Assembly (NCBI GenBank): GCA_016720465.1
Contig: JADKKO010000002.1
Span: forward strand, 164,001-228,000
From: Holophagaceae bacterium
GTDB lineage: Bacteria; Acidobacteriota; Holophagae; Holophagales; Holophagaceae
DNA length: 64,000 bases
Direction of reading: 5' to 3'
The notes beneath the pieces are model-generated. The model saw nothing but the letters and a program-made list of their open reading frames with translations, had not been told where the DNA came from and did not search any database. The first letter of the stretch is position 1, and every line of letters starts with the position of its first letter. Shown in pieces: positions 15,327 through 25,400 of the stretch. The translations under genes and the position numbers were made by a program.

Positions 15327-17501
15327 ATGGGGTTCGTGGTTCGCGCTCGTGTGGGTATCGCATCCTTGCTCAAGGTGCGTCTGCCTGTGGGGACCATCCA
15401 AGTCCGCAGGGGTGTCAACCACTTGTTTGTGGGGGCTCATCTCTATTGCATATGGCTCCTCGCCGCCTGCGGTGGAGGCGGGGGCAACCCTCAGCCGCCT
15501 CCGCCTCCGCCTGTGCCAGCGGCGATGACCTCAAATTCTGGCAGCGCCCAGGTGGCCTTGGTCGGTGCCACGGTCGCGATCGCACCGTCAGTCCTGGTGA
15601 CAAACACGAACGGAGGCCCGGCCGCAGGTGTCACCGTTACGTTCGCAGTCGCCTCAGGCGGCGGCTTGATCACCGGTGCGGTCCAGCAGACCAGCGCAGC
15701 CGGCATCGCCACAGTGGGAAGCTGGACTCTCAGCACGACGCCCGGCACCAACACATTGACCGCCACGGCCCCTGGACTTACCGGCTCGCCCGTCACCTTC
15801 ACGGCGACCGCGGTAGCGGCGATCGTGACGGTCACCAACGCGACCGACGTTGTCAATGGCGACGTCGCGACCCCACTAAGGCTCATGGCAGCCCCAGGCC
15901 CCGATGGAATCTCACTGCGTGAGGCGCTGTTGGCGCTCAACTCAGTACCGCCGGCCTTCGACATCACTTTCTCGCCAAGCCTTGCCGGGCAAAGCATCGG
16001 GCTGAAGTCGATCCTTCCACCGATTGTTCGTGATGGCACCCGCATCCTCGGAGTGCCTGCCACAGACGGATCCCCCGGAGTGACGCTGGATTCCGCCGCG
16101 ATCACGGAATGTTGTGCCGTCGCTACGATCAACATCAAGGCCTCGCACGTGACAATCTCCGGGCTCCGGTTCGTGAACGTGGGGCTGCTCGGATCGAACG
16201 ACGCGATCGACGTGCAGGCGGAAAAGGGAGCGACCAATGTGGCGGCCCCGCTCACGATCACCGACGTCCGCATCGAGAATAACGTTTTCGACAACCGGCC
16301 CATCGACTTGCGCGCCTATGCGATCCGCCTCGGCCACACCCAGGATCCCAATCCCCCTTTCGGCACCCGGGTCGAGCGGGTGACCATCACCGGCAATACC
16401 TTCAATCATTTCCAGAATGATGCAACTACCGTCCACCTGGAGGAGGGGGGCACCTCGGGCACGCTTGAAACCACGACTATCTCCGACAACACCTTCATCG
16501 ATTGCCGATTCGCCGTGGAGCTGGTCATTCCCAAGGGCTCCAACAATCGGATCGCACATACACTGATCCGCGGAAACTCCTTTTCCGGCCCGGGCCAACC
16601 GATCAGCGTCGGAACATCACCGGCCTCAACCAACACAGGGAACGTCATCGACAACACGCTGATCACGGGCAATACGTTCACATCCAGCGAACACGGAGCC
16701 CTTCACATGACCAGCGGCTACCAGGGCGCTATAGGCAGCGCCAGCGGCAGCACCATCTCCAACACTTGGTTTGTCAACAACGCGGTCACGAACAGCCACT
16801 GGGGAGTAATTCTCTGGGGAGGGACCGACGGGGCCACTGGCAACCAGATTTCCACGACCGTCATCTCCGGGAACCGTTTCACGGCCTGTGATCGAGCGCT
16901 TGAACTGGCCGGCGGTCTCCGGGCGAACGGCAACACGGTCTCGGACACCTTATTCCAGAACAACATCATCAGCCAGGGGTTGATCGGGGTGTACATCGCG
17001 GGGGGCAGCGAGGGCACTGGCAATGGAGTGGACGGGGTGCGTGTCATCAACAACACGTTCTACGGCGCCCAGGAAGGCGGAGTAAAGGTACAGGTCGACG
17101 ACCTTGCCACGGGAAACAGCGTCACCGGGCTCGATATCCTCAATTGCATCTTCTGGGCGCCCAACGCGCCGCCCGATTCAGACTTCACCGGCGACATGGC
17201 TCCGGCAAGCGTGTCGTTTACCCTCACAGGACAGGCGGGCTACTCCGGGCTCAACAACAACCTCTTCGGTGATCCACTATTCGCGGCGGCGACCGCGGGG
17301 GATTTCCATCTGCTGTCGGGAAGTCCGGCCATCGACCGAGGCACAGCGACCGGCGCTCCGACGACGGACTTTGCCTGCTTCCCCAGGAGTGGCGCTCCGG
17401 ACCTCGGGGCCCTGGAATACGGTTCCACCGGGAACCTGTGCACCGGAACGGTTCCTGCATCGCACGATGCCAAGCGTCATGGACATCGACCTACCCGGTG
17501 A
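15327..17501 (+). CDS. lipoprotein with Ig-like and beta-helix domains
   Basis: A protein of up to 724 residues. The lipobox WLLAAC is preceded by an unusually long Arg-containing N-region from the ATG at 15327 (GGGG seven bases upstream). A GTG at 15429 would give a shorter signal but lacks a ribosome site. After a Gly-rich tether comes an Ig-like domain of the invasin/Big type (ATVAIAPSVLVTNTNGGPAAGVTVTF). A parallel beta-helix follows, with repeated rungs such as ITGNTF, ISDNTF, IRGNSF, ISGNRF and INNTF. The C-terminus, IDRGTATGAP...DLGALEYGS, fits the choice-of-anchor Q pattern. Such helices often bind or cleave polysaccharide, but no catalytic residues can be named. Confidence 0.8.
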   Translation: MGFVVRARVGIASLLKVRLPVGTIQVRRGVNHLFVGAHLYCIWLLAACGGGGGNPQPPPPPPVPAAMTSNSGSAQVALVGATVAIAPSVLVTNTNGGPAAGVTVTFAVASGGGLITGAVQQTSAAGIATVGSWTLSTTPGTNTLTATAPGLTGSPVTFTATAVAAIVTVTNATDVVNGDVATPLRLMAAPGPDGISLREALLALNSVPPAFDITFSPSLAGQSIGLKSILPPIVRDGTRILGVPATDGSPGVTLDSAAITECCAVATINIKASHVTISGLRFVNVGLLGSNDAIDVQAEKGATNVAAPLTITDVRIENNVFDNRPIDLRAYAIRLGHTQDPNPPFGTRVERVTITGNTFNHFQNDATTVHLEEGGTSGTLETTTISDNTFIDCRFAVELVIPKGSNNRIAHTLIRGNSFSGPGQPISVGTSPASTNTGNVIDNTLITGNTFTSSEHGALHMTSGYQGAIGSASGSTISNTWFVNNAVTNSHWGVILWGGTDGATGNQISTTVISGNRFTACDRALELAGGLRANGNTVSDTLFQNNIISQGLIGVYIAGGSEGTGNGVDGVRVINNTFYGAQEGGVKVQVDDLATGNSVTGLDILNCIFWAPNAPPDSDFTGDMAPASVSFTLTGQAGYSGLNNNLFGDPLFAAATAGDFHLLSGSPAIDRGTATGAPTTDFACFPRSGAPDLGALEYGSTGNLCTGTVPASHDAKRHGHRPTR

Positions 17502-17637
17502 CACGAATTTCGACCACCTGCGGATGCGAGTTCGATGAGTAACCCGTAGCAGAGGACATCCTCATGGGTCGAAGCTAGGTCGGCTGAGGTTTCATGCGTC
17601 GGGGTGAAGCAGGTGGTGCAGGAGTCACCCTTCCCGC

Positions 17638-18597
17638 TCAGTAAGCCATTAATGTCCCCACTGTTGCCCGGATCTTCTCGATGCTTGGCAGGAATTCCGC
17701 CTCCAGGCCCGGTGCCGCGGGCGTGGGCGTGTCCGCGCTGCCAAGACGCATGACGGGCGCGTCCAGCCATGGGAAACAAAGCTCTGACACATGGGCGGCG
17801 ATCTCCGTGCCCGGTCCGTAGGTTCGCTGGGCTTCGGTGAGCACCAGGATGCGATGGGTGCGTTTGGCGATGGCTTCGATGGCCTGGAGATCCAGCGGGG
17901 CCAGCGTCCGCAAATCCATGACGGCTACATCCAGATCGGCCACGGCTTCCAGGGCGCGGTGCTGCATGGCGCCGTAGGTGAGGATGGCGGCCTGGGCTCC
18001 GTCCTTGCGTATCGCTGCCTCGCCAAGACGCGCCATGGGCGCGGTTTCCCAGGAGTCTTTCAGGCGGCGATACAAGTATTTGTGTTCGAAGAAAAGCACC
18101 GGATCGGGGTCCTCGATGCTGGCCCGCAGCAGCGCGTAGGCGTCTTTGACGGTGCCTGGCGCCACGACTTTGAGACCCGGACTGCCGAGGAAATGGTGTT
18201 CGGGGTTCTGGCTGTGGTAGGGCCCGCCGCTGACGCCCGCGCCAGCGGGTCCGCGAAACACAACCGGGCAGGGTTGTCCCCAGCGCCAGGAGGTCATGGC
18301 CGCAAAATTGCAGATGAGGTCCGAGGCCAGCAGCGCGAAATCCATGAACTGGAACTCCGCCACGGGGCGCTGACCCATCAGGGCCGCGCCGATGGCGGAA
18401 CCCGCGATGGCCTGCTCGGCGATGGGCGTGTCGATCATGCGGCCCGCGCCGAACCGCTCGAACAACCCTGCGGTGGCCTGGAAGGCGCCGCCGTAGGCTC
18501 CGACATCCTCGCCCAGGCAGAACACGCGGGCATCGGCCTCCATGGCGTCGTGGAGGGCAAGGTTGATGGCTTCTAGGTAGGTGCCGCTGAACACCAT
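17638..18597 (-). CDS. 2-oxoacid dehydrogenase E1 beta subunit
   Basis: A 319-residue transketolase-like beta subunit of a pyruvate or branched-chain 2-oxoacid dehydrogenase. Motifs are TYLEAINLALHDAM, VFCLGEDVGAYGGAF, DTPIAEQAIAGSAIGAAL, EFQFMDFAL, GAGVSGGPYHSQNPEHHF and LTYGAMQHRALEA. The ATG at 18597 gives the family's usual start. A GGAGG lies 13 bases upstream, which is long; an ATG at 18663 is the alternative. The alpha subunit, E2 and E3 are not adjacent, so the substrate (pyruvate or branched-chain oxoacid) is open. It is divergent from recN. Confidence 0.9.
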   Translation of the reverse strand: MVFSGTYLEAINLALHDAMEADARVFCLGEDVGAYGGAFQATAGLFERFGAGRMIDTPIAEQAIAGSAIGAALMGQRPVAEFQFMDFALLASDLICNFAAMTSWRWGQPCPVVFRGPAGAGVSGGPYHSQNPEHHFLGSPGLKVVAPGTVKDAYALLRASIEDPDPVLFFEHKYLYRRLKDSWETAPMARLGEAAIRKDGAQAAILTYGAMQHRALEAVADLDVAVMDLRTLAPLDLQAIEAIAKRTHRILVLTEAQRTYGPGTEIAAHVSELCFPWLDAPVMRLGSADTPTPAAPGLEAEFLPSIEKIRATVGTLMAY

Positions 18598-18661
18598 TTC
18601 AGAATCGCTACCTCCGGCTCGCTTGGCCAGTCTGAATGCGGAATAACGGTATCCTTGTGCC

Positions 18662-20350
18662 ATGTTGTCTTCGCTTCGCATCAAGAATTTGGCCCTGGTG
18701 GAAGATCTATCGCTGGACCTCGCTTCGGGGTTCACGGTGCTCACGGGGGAGACCGGCGCGGGGAAATCGCTGCTGGTGGACGCGCTGGCGTTGCTGGTGG
18801 GCGCCCGGGGCGACGCGGACACCGTGCGCCGCGAAGCGGACCGCGCGATGGTGGAAGGCGTGGTGGAGGAGAACGGCGCGGATTGGCTGAAATTTTTGAA
18901 CGAGCACGGCCTGCCGGAAGAGCATCCCGTGGTGCTGCGCCGGGAAGTCAATGCCGCCGGGCGTTCCCGGGCCTGGATCAATGGCGCGCCCTGCTCCCTG
19001 GCGGACATGAAGGAGGCCGGCCGCATCTGGATGCGCCTCACCAGCCAGCACGACCACCAATCCCTACTGGGGGAAGACCGGCATCTTGTATTGCTCGATG
19101 AGGTCCTGGGCATCGAGGCGAAACTGGATGGCGAAGTCGCTGCTGTGCGCGAAGCCGAGGGCGCGCTGAAAGCCCGGAGGCGCAGCGAAGCCGACCGGGC
19201 CCGCCGCTTGGAACAACTTTCGGACCACCTTTCGGAGCTGTCGGCCCTCGCGCCCAAACCCGGCGAGTGGGCGCAACTCCGCGCCGATCGGGAACCCCTG
19301 CGGCATGGCGTTCAATTGGAAGCAGCCTTCCGTGAAGCCGCCGACAGTTTGCGCATCGTCATCCCCGAGGCCGAGACCGCAAGCCGCGCCGTGGCCCGGG
19401 CGGCGATGGTGATGCCCGCGGCGCAGGATCAACTGGACCGCCTGCGCTCCCTGCTGCTGGAGCTGGAGGACCTTCAGGCCCTGGCCCAGGATCAGGCGGT
19501 CCATTTCGCGGAGCGGGGCGCCGATGCCCTGGATGCGCTGGAGACGAGGCTCGCGGCCTATGAAAAACAGGCGCGGCGCCATCACTGCGAACCCGAGGAC
19601 CTCGCTAAAAAAGCGGAAGAACTGCGGGAAGAACAACGGCTCTTGTTGGGCGGCGAAGCCAGCATCGAGGAGTTGGAGCAGGCCTTGAAGCGCGCCGCGG
19701 AAGGCTATCGGAGCAAGGCTGAATCCCTCCACCAGCTCCGCGCCGGCGCCCTGGCGAAGCTGGAAGCCGAGGTGCACCGCCGGCTCGCGCAGCTGGGCAT
19801 GAAGGGCGCGCGCGTGCAGGTTCGGCTCTCGCTGTCAGAGGACCCGGGGAGCCCCGTTCTCCAGCAGGGCATCGCCGTGCGCGTGGCCCCGCAGGGATTC
19901 AGCCAGGTGGCCTTCTGGATCGAATCCAATCCCGGCGAGGGGTTCCGGCCGCTCGCGAAGATCGCCTCGGGCGGCGAGCTGAGCCGATTGATGCTGTCGC
20001 TGCTGGGCGCGGGCATCGCGCTGCGCAAGGGGAACGGCGCCCCTGCCTTGACGCTGGTGCTCGATGAAGTGGATGCCGGCATCGGCGGCGAAACCGCGCT
20101 GGAAGTGGGCGCGGCCATCCAGGCGCTGGGAGTGCGGCACCAGGTTCTCGCCGTCACGCATCTGGCCCAGGTCGCCTCCCGTGCAGACCACCACGGCCTT
20201 CTGAAAAAATCCACCGAAGACGGCCGCACGCGCAGCGAGCTCGCCTGGGTGGATGGCGACCTGAAGCTCCGCGAATTGGCGCGGCTGCTCTCCGGCCACC
20301 CCGATCGTCCTGAAGCCCTGGAGCATGCGCGCGTGTTGGTGTCGGATTAA
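18662..20350 (+). CDS. recN: DNA repair protein RecN
   Basis: A 562-residue SMC-like ATPase of double-strand-break repair. The N-terminus MLSSLRIKNLALVEDLSLDL leads to Walker A GETGAGKS near residue 30, then the conserved LTSQHDHQSLL. A long helical coiled-coil region follows, then the signature-like IASGGELSRLMLSL, Walker B LTLVLDEVDAGIGGETA and the D/H-loop region LAVTHLAQVASRADHH. Length is typical. The gene is divergent from the E1-beta gene, and its TAA overlaps the complementary stop of the convergent histidine kinase gene in a shared TTAA. Confidence 0.96.
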   Translation: MLSSLRIKNLALVEDLSLDLASGFTVLTGETGAGKSLLVDALALLVGARGDADTVRREADRAMVEGVVEENGADWLKFLNEHGLPEEHPVVLRREVNAAGRSRAWINGAPCSLADMKEAGRIWMRLTSQHDHQSLLGEDRHLVLLDEVLGIEAKLDGEVAAVREAEGALKARRRSEADRARRLEQLSDHLSELSALAPKPGEWAQLRADREPLRHGVQLEAAFREAADSLRIVIPEAETASRAVARAAMVMPAAQDQLDRLRSLLLELEDLQALAQDQAVHFAERGADALDALETRLAAYEKQARRHHCEPEDLAKKAEELREEQRLLLGGEASIEELEQALKRAAEGYRSKAESLHQLRAGALAKLEAEVHRRLAQLGMKGARVQVRLSLSEDPGSPVLQQGIAVRVAPQGFSQVAFWIESNPGEGFRPLAKIASGGELSRLMLSLLGAGIALRKGNGAPALTLVLDEVDAGIGGETALEVGAAIQALGVRHQVLAVTHLAQVASRADHHGLLKKSTEDGRTRSELAWVDGDLKLRELARLLSGHPDRPEALEHARVLVSD

Positions 20351-21684
20351 TCCGGCAACCAGAGGCTCGCTTCCGCGCCACCGCCGGGCAGATTTTCCAC
20401 GTGCAGCCTGCCCCCATGCAATTGCGCGATGCCTTTGGTGATGGCTAGGCCCATTCCCAGGCCTGGACCCCTTGGCCCCGGGCCCCGGACCCAGCGCTCG
20501 CCGAGGCGCGCCAGCACTTCGGGGGGCAATCCGTCGCCGCTATCCCGGATGAATAGCTGAATCCCCGAAGGGGCAGGTCTTGCGCCCAGGAGGATGCTGC
20601 CGCCCGCGGGCGTGTGGCGCAGGGCGTTGGCGGTGAGGTTGTGGAGCGCTCGCTTGAGCAGAGGCCCGTCCCCGCGAGTCTCCAGGCCCGCAGCCACTTC
20701 CATGCGGAGGCTGATCCTCGACTCATCGGCCTCGGCCTCGAAAAAATCGGCGACGCTTTGCAAAAGCGCGGGCAGGTCCACCGGTTTCCTTTCGATCACC
20801 GTGGATGGGTCTTCGCTGCGGGCCAGAAACAGCATCTGTTCGATGAGCCGCGCCAGGCGGTCGCATTCCTCCAGCACGGAACCCAGGGCTTCCCGGGAGG
20901 CATCCGCATCCTCCGGGCCCAGCAACAGCGCCTCCACCTCGGCCCTGAGGTTCTGCAAGGGCGTGCGCAGTTCGTGGGCCAGCTCGGAGGCCATGTGCCC
21001 CAACCGGTCGAAGGCTTCCTGGAGCCTGGCCAAGGTGCCGTTGATCTTCTCCACCAGCTCGCCCAATTCTTCCGGGAACTGCTCGCTATGGAGGCGCCGG
21101 TCCAGGCGGGTGGGGTCGATGTCTTCCGCCTCGGCGGCGATCAGGTGCAGCGGACGCAGGCCCCGCATGGCGACCCAGCGGCCCAGCAGCGCCGCCAGCA
21201 GGGCCGCAAGGCCGATGGCGATCCCCAGGGTGCGGCGGAATCCGGCCACCAGTATTTGTTCGTGGCTCCGATCCATGGCCAGTTGCAGCGTGCCTTCAGG
21301 AATGGCGCGGACCAGGATCGAGAAGACCTCGCCATTGGAGGCCCTGGTTTCCATCGGGGTTGGCGCTTCGGCCGGCCAGGACAGGGCGGGAAGTTTTTCC
21401 ATCCCCGCGCTTTGGGCCAGCACATGGCCTTCCGCGTCCAACAGCCGCCAGTCAGCCTTTTCCGGCCGCCGGTTGGGATCCCCGGCCTGGAGCCTCCGTG
21501 CGGCGCCGCGGCGGGAAAGCGCCTCGGCCTGGGCTTCCATGACCATCGCATCTTCGGATTCGAAGCTGCGCCGCAGGGCCATGTCCATGAAGACGGCCAG
21601 GAGGCCCACCACCGCCAGGGTGGCCAGAGCGAAGCTCACCTGGAGGCGCCGGAGCAGCGAACCGCTGTGGGGTCGGCGGTTCAT
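20347..21684 (-). CDS. heavy-metal-type sensor histidine kinase
   Basis: A 445-residue membrane kinase resembling CusS/IrlS. It has an N-terminal membrane segment (SFALATLAVVGLLAVFMDMAL), a periplasmic sensor region to about residue 145, a second segment (LGIAIGLAALLAALLGRWVAM), a HAMP region and a HisKA motif ELAHELRTPLQNLRAEVEAL. The catalytic domain has NLTANALRHTP (N box), RDSGDGLPPE (G1) and GLGMGLAITKGIAQLHGG (G2). The start follows four bases after the response regulator stop, so the pair is one operon. Metal specificity is inferred from family resemblance only; no metal efflux gene is adjacent. Confidence 0.92.
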   Translation of the reverse strand: MNRRPHSGSLLRRLQVSFALATLAVVGLLAVFMDMALRRSFESEDAMVMEAQAEALSRRGAARRLQAGDPNRRPEKADWRLLDAEGHVLAQSAGMEKLPALSWPAEAPTPMETRASNGEVFSILVRAIPEGTLQLAMDRSHEQILVAGFRRTLGIAIGLAALLAALLGRWVAMRGLRPLHLIAAEAEDIDPTRLDRRLHSEQFPEELGELVEKINGTLARLQEAFDRLGHMASELAHELRTPLQNLRAEVEALLLGPEDADASREALGSVLEECDRLARLIEQMLFLARSEDPSTVIERKPVDLPALLQSVADFFEAEADESRISLRMEVAAGLETRGDGPLLKRALHNLTANALRHTPAGGSILLGARPAPSGIQLFIRDSGDGLPPEVLARLGERWVRGPGPRGPGLGMGLAITKGIAQLHGGRLHVENLPGGGAEASLWLPD

Positions 21685-21688
21685 CGGC

Positions 21689-22369
21689 TCACGCGTCCGG
21701 GGCTTCCAGCACGATTCCGACGCCCCGCAAAGTGCGGATGAGTTTGGTTTCGAAGGGATCGTCAAGTTTCTTCCGGAGGCGCAGCACCTGCACATCCACG
21801 CTGTTGCCATCCACGGTGGTGCTCAGGCCCCAGACCGCCTGGATGATCTGGTTGCGGGAAACCACCTCGCCCTGGTGGTTCAGCAGCAGGGTCGCCAGGG
21901 CGTATTCCTTCGGCGTGAGGTCGATGCGCTTTCCCATGCGGCTGATGCGGCGGCTGGAAGGCTCCCAGAGCAGGTCGGCGACCTGGACGCGCTGGGCGTT
22001 CAGTGTCTGGCCGCCGCGGCGCAGGAGGGCCCGGAGCCGGGCCACGACCTCGGGCAGGGAATAGGGCTTCACCAGGTAGTCGTCGCCGCCCTCATTGAGT
22101 CCATTGATCCGGTCTTCGGTGGCGTCCTTGGCCGACAGGAAGAGCACCGGCGTCGCGACACCCGAACTCCGGAGCTGGTGGACCATCTCCAGCCCGCTCA
22201 TCCCTGGCAGCATCACATCGAGCACCAGGGCATCAAAACCGCGCTGTCCGCAGGCGAGGAGCCCCTGTTCCGCCGACGCGCAGGCCTCGACTTCAAAGCC
22301 CGAGTCCCGCAGGCCCCGCTCCAGGTGGTGAGCGGTCTTGGGTTCGTCTTCGACCACGAGGATGCGCAT
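21689..22369 (-). CDS. OmpR-family response regulator (CusR-like)
   Basis: A 226-residue regulator. The receiver domain has VVEDEPKTAHHLERGL, the phosphoacceptor Asp in LVLDVMLPGMSG, the conserved Thr/Ser position in LFLSAKD and Lys in DYLVKPYSLPE. The C-terminal winged helix has LTPKEYALATLLLNHQGEVVSR and VDVQVLRLRKKLDDPF. The pattern KTAHHLERGLRDSGFEV is close to the CusR/CopR type. The partner kinase follows immediately. A leaderless or weak ribosome site is likely, as no strong purine run precedes the ATG. Confidence 0.94.
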   Translation of the reverse strand: MRILVVEDEPKTAHHLERGLRDSGFEVEACASAEQGLLACGQRGFDALVLDVMLPGMSGLEMVHQLRSSGVATPVLFLSAKDATEDRINGLNEGGDDYLVKPYSLPEVVARLRALLRRGGQTLNAQRVQVADLLWEPSSRRISRMGKRIDLTPKEYALATLLLNHQGEVVSRNQIIQAVWGLSTTVDGNSVDVQVLRLRKKLDDPFETKLIRTLRGVGIVLEAPDA

Positions 22370-22404
22370 GGTCTGAGTTTACGAAGGGGGCGCTCCCGCA
22401 CAAA

Positions 22405-22438
22405 CGAAAAAGGCCGCCCTCGCGGGCGGCCCTTTCGT
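22405..22438 (-). terminator. rho-independent terminator of the first M4 gene
   Basis: On the minus strand, an 8-bp stem GGGCCGCC-type (22412-22419 with 22424-22431, loop TCGC) is followed by CCTTTTTCGTTT. It lies just after the stop of the protease gene at 22451. Confidence 0.85.
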
Positions 22439-22450
22439 CGTTCAGATCCC

Positions 22451-25400
22451 TCAGCGGGTCACAGTGAGGTTGTAGGGCGTGGTGGTGCTGGATCCTTTGT
22501 AGCGCTTGACGGCCACATAGACCGTGGTGGCGGTGGCGCCATTGGTCCAGGAGACGTTCTCCGTGGTGGTGGAGCCCGTGCCGCTGGCTAGCTGCGTGCC
22601 CGCCGCATTGTAGAAGTACAGGTCGTAGTCGTAGGCGGTGCCCGTCGGTCCGGTCATCTTCACGTTCAAGGTCCGGCTCGCGCCAACGTTCACCTTGAAG
22701 TAGTCGTTGTCCGTGGAGCTGCCGATGTAGCCGACGACCTTGGTGGCGGCGTCGGGCACCGCGTTGGCCGCGGCGATGGAGTTGTTGGCTTCCACTTCGT
22801 TGTAGGTGACCGAGGGCGGAGGCGTCACATAGCTCAGGGCCAGGTTGTAGGGCGTGGCGCTGGTGCCGCTGTAGACATACACGTTGGCGTAGACCGTGAC
22901 GGCCGAGGCGCCGGCATTGGTGTAGCTCACGCTTTCCGTGGCGGTGGAGCCGGTGCTGCTGGCGAGGTTGGTCCCGGCGCTGTTCTTCAAGGCGAGATCC
23001 CAGTCAACGCCGGTGGGACCCGTCATGTTGATGGTGATCTTCTGGCCGGCCGCGAGGGTCAACGCGAAGAAGTCGGGGTTGCCCGTCGCCGCATGGTTGC
23101 CCTTGATGGCGGTGTAGGTCGAAGCGACGGCATTGGCGGCCGCGATGGTGTCGTTGGGCTCCACCTCGTTGAAGGTGGTGCCCGGGGGCACGCTGGTGAC
23201 GGTCAGGGTGGCGTTGGTGGAAGTGGCGCTGCCGGCGCTGTTGGAGACCACCACCGAGAAGGTGGAGCCGTTGTCGGATGCGACGGTGGCAGGGGTGGTG
23301 TAGCTCGCGGAGGTGGCGCCGGTGATGGCGGTGCCGTTCTTGCGCCACTGGTAGGTCATGGGCGCCGTGCCGGTGGCGGTGACGCTGAAGGTGGCCGTGG
23401 CGCCGACGGTGACGCTCCTGCTGGCGGGCTGGCTGGTGATCGCTGGAGCCGTGGGCGTGGAGTTGACGGTGAGCACGGCATTGTTCGAGGTCGCGCTGCC
23501 GGCGCTGTTGGAGACGACGACGGAGAAGGTGCTGCCGTTGTCCGAGGAAACGGTGGCAGGGGTGGTATAGGCGGCGGAAGTGGCGCCGGTGATGGCGGTG
23601 CCGTTCTTGCGCCACTGGTAGGTCATGGGCGCCGTGCCGGTGGCAGTGACGCTGAAGGAGGCGGTGGCGCCGGCCGCGACGGTCACGCTGGCGGGCTGGG
23701 AGGTGATGGCCGGGGCCGTGGCCGAGCCGGACCAGGCAGCGCCGACGTTGATGCCGTGGAAGGCGTTCCACACGGCCTGTTCCGCTGCCGAACCGGCCCC
23801 GTAGAGTTCCTGCGCCGAGGCGATGGCGCCTGCGCGGGCGGCGGCGTAGTTGGAGCTGGCGGTGAGCTTGGTGGTCAGCGTGCGGTACCAGATGCGCGCG
23901 GCCTTGTCGTTGCCGATGCCGGCCATGCCGCTGGGCAGGAGGGGAGTGCTGGTGTCGCCGGTGGTCGTGGCGCCGCGCGCCATGAAGTAGAAGCAGCGGT
24001 TCATCGGGCCGGAGCTGTAGTGCACATCCAGGCCGCCGGTCGTGCTGCTCCAGGCGTCGGGGCTGGAGCCGTCGAGGCTGGGCTTGTGCATGTACCGCAA
24101 GGCCTGGCCCGGGTGGCCCCAGCTGTTCTCGAACATGGTGTAGTTCGCGGTGACCGCGCCGCTGCCGGTGGCGTCCGGCACGGTGGTTCCGGTGCCGCCG
24201 CCGCCCAGGACATAGAATTCCACGCAGGTGCCGAAGATGTCCGAGTTGGATTCGTTCAGGCCGCCGGATTCGCCGGAGTAGGTCAGATTCGCGGTGGTGG
24301 CGCAGACGCCGTGGGTCATTTCGTGGCCCGCGGTATCGAGGTCCGCTTCGCCGTAGGAGCCGCTGGGAGGATTGCCGTCGCCGTAGGTCATGCAGAAGCA
24401 GCTGTCCTGCCAGAAGGCGTTGTCGTAGTTGCTGCTGTAGTGCATGCGGTTGAAGGTGGCCTTGCCCGTGTTGTCGATGCCGTTGCGGCCGAAGACGTTC
24501 TTGAAGAAGTCCCAGGTGGCCTGCAGGCCGCGGTGGGCGTCCACGGCGGCGGTCTGGCCGGTGGGGCCCGTGGTGGAGGTGGTGGTGCCGGAACCGTAGG
24601 CGTTGCCATCGCCCCAGGCGTTGTCCGCGTCGGTGTAGATGGTGCCGTTGCCGGAGGTGCCGTGGTTCATGTTCGTGGTGATGTTGTTGCCATAGGTGCC
24701 GCCGGTGCCGCGGGTCATGTCGCGCATCTCAAAGCCCGAGGCGGTGCTGTTGGTGTTGAGGGCGACCGTGCCGTACCACTGGGACACACCGGTTCCATTG
24801 GCGGCCGAGGTGTGGAGGGAATTCCAGGTCTCGATGATCTCGCCCGTGTGCGCGTTGATCAGGTAGTCCTGGCTGCGGGTCTCTTCCGTGCCGTTGAGGA
24901 GCACCGCGTGGACGTGGTAGGCCAGCTGGTACCGGACCACCTGCCGTTCCAGATCCGTGGCATCGATGTCAGCCTCGCGCTTGGAGCGCGCGCGGGCGGA
25001 AAGCACGTTGACCGACTGGGGGTAGACCACCAGTTCGATGGTGGGCTCTTCGGTATAGGGCCCCTTGGGCGCCAGATGCGCATGGGCCACCGCGAGGGCT
25101 TCGCGGGAATCCAGGGATGGCATCGTGTTGAGGTTGATATTCCGGAGCAGCGCGTTGGTCATCGGCAGTTCGCGGCCATTGGCATCCGTATGCGTGATGG
25201 CCTGGCCGCCCCAGACCCGCAGGCCGTTGTAGGACTGCTGGAAGTGTGCATGCACTTGGCCCAGCTCATCGCCGATGTGGTTCCTCATCGTGAAGCTGTG
25301 CTGGTCGTCCAGCCCCAGCTCAAGGCGCTTGGAGGCCAGGACGCTGGCGGAACGCTCCGCAGCCCTGCGCGCCTGCGCTTGTTCGGGAACGGCGGCGATC

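Noticed and set aside
18598..19257. Long N-terminal extension of the E1-beta subunit
   Set aside because: It overlaps recN on the other strand and reads as Ser/Arg-rich shadow sequence before the true start.
23200..23700. CRISPR-like regular repeats
   Set aside because: The repeats have an 89-codon period and encode Ig domains in frame; there are no short repeats with unique spacers.
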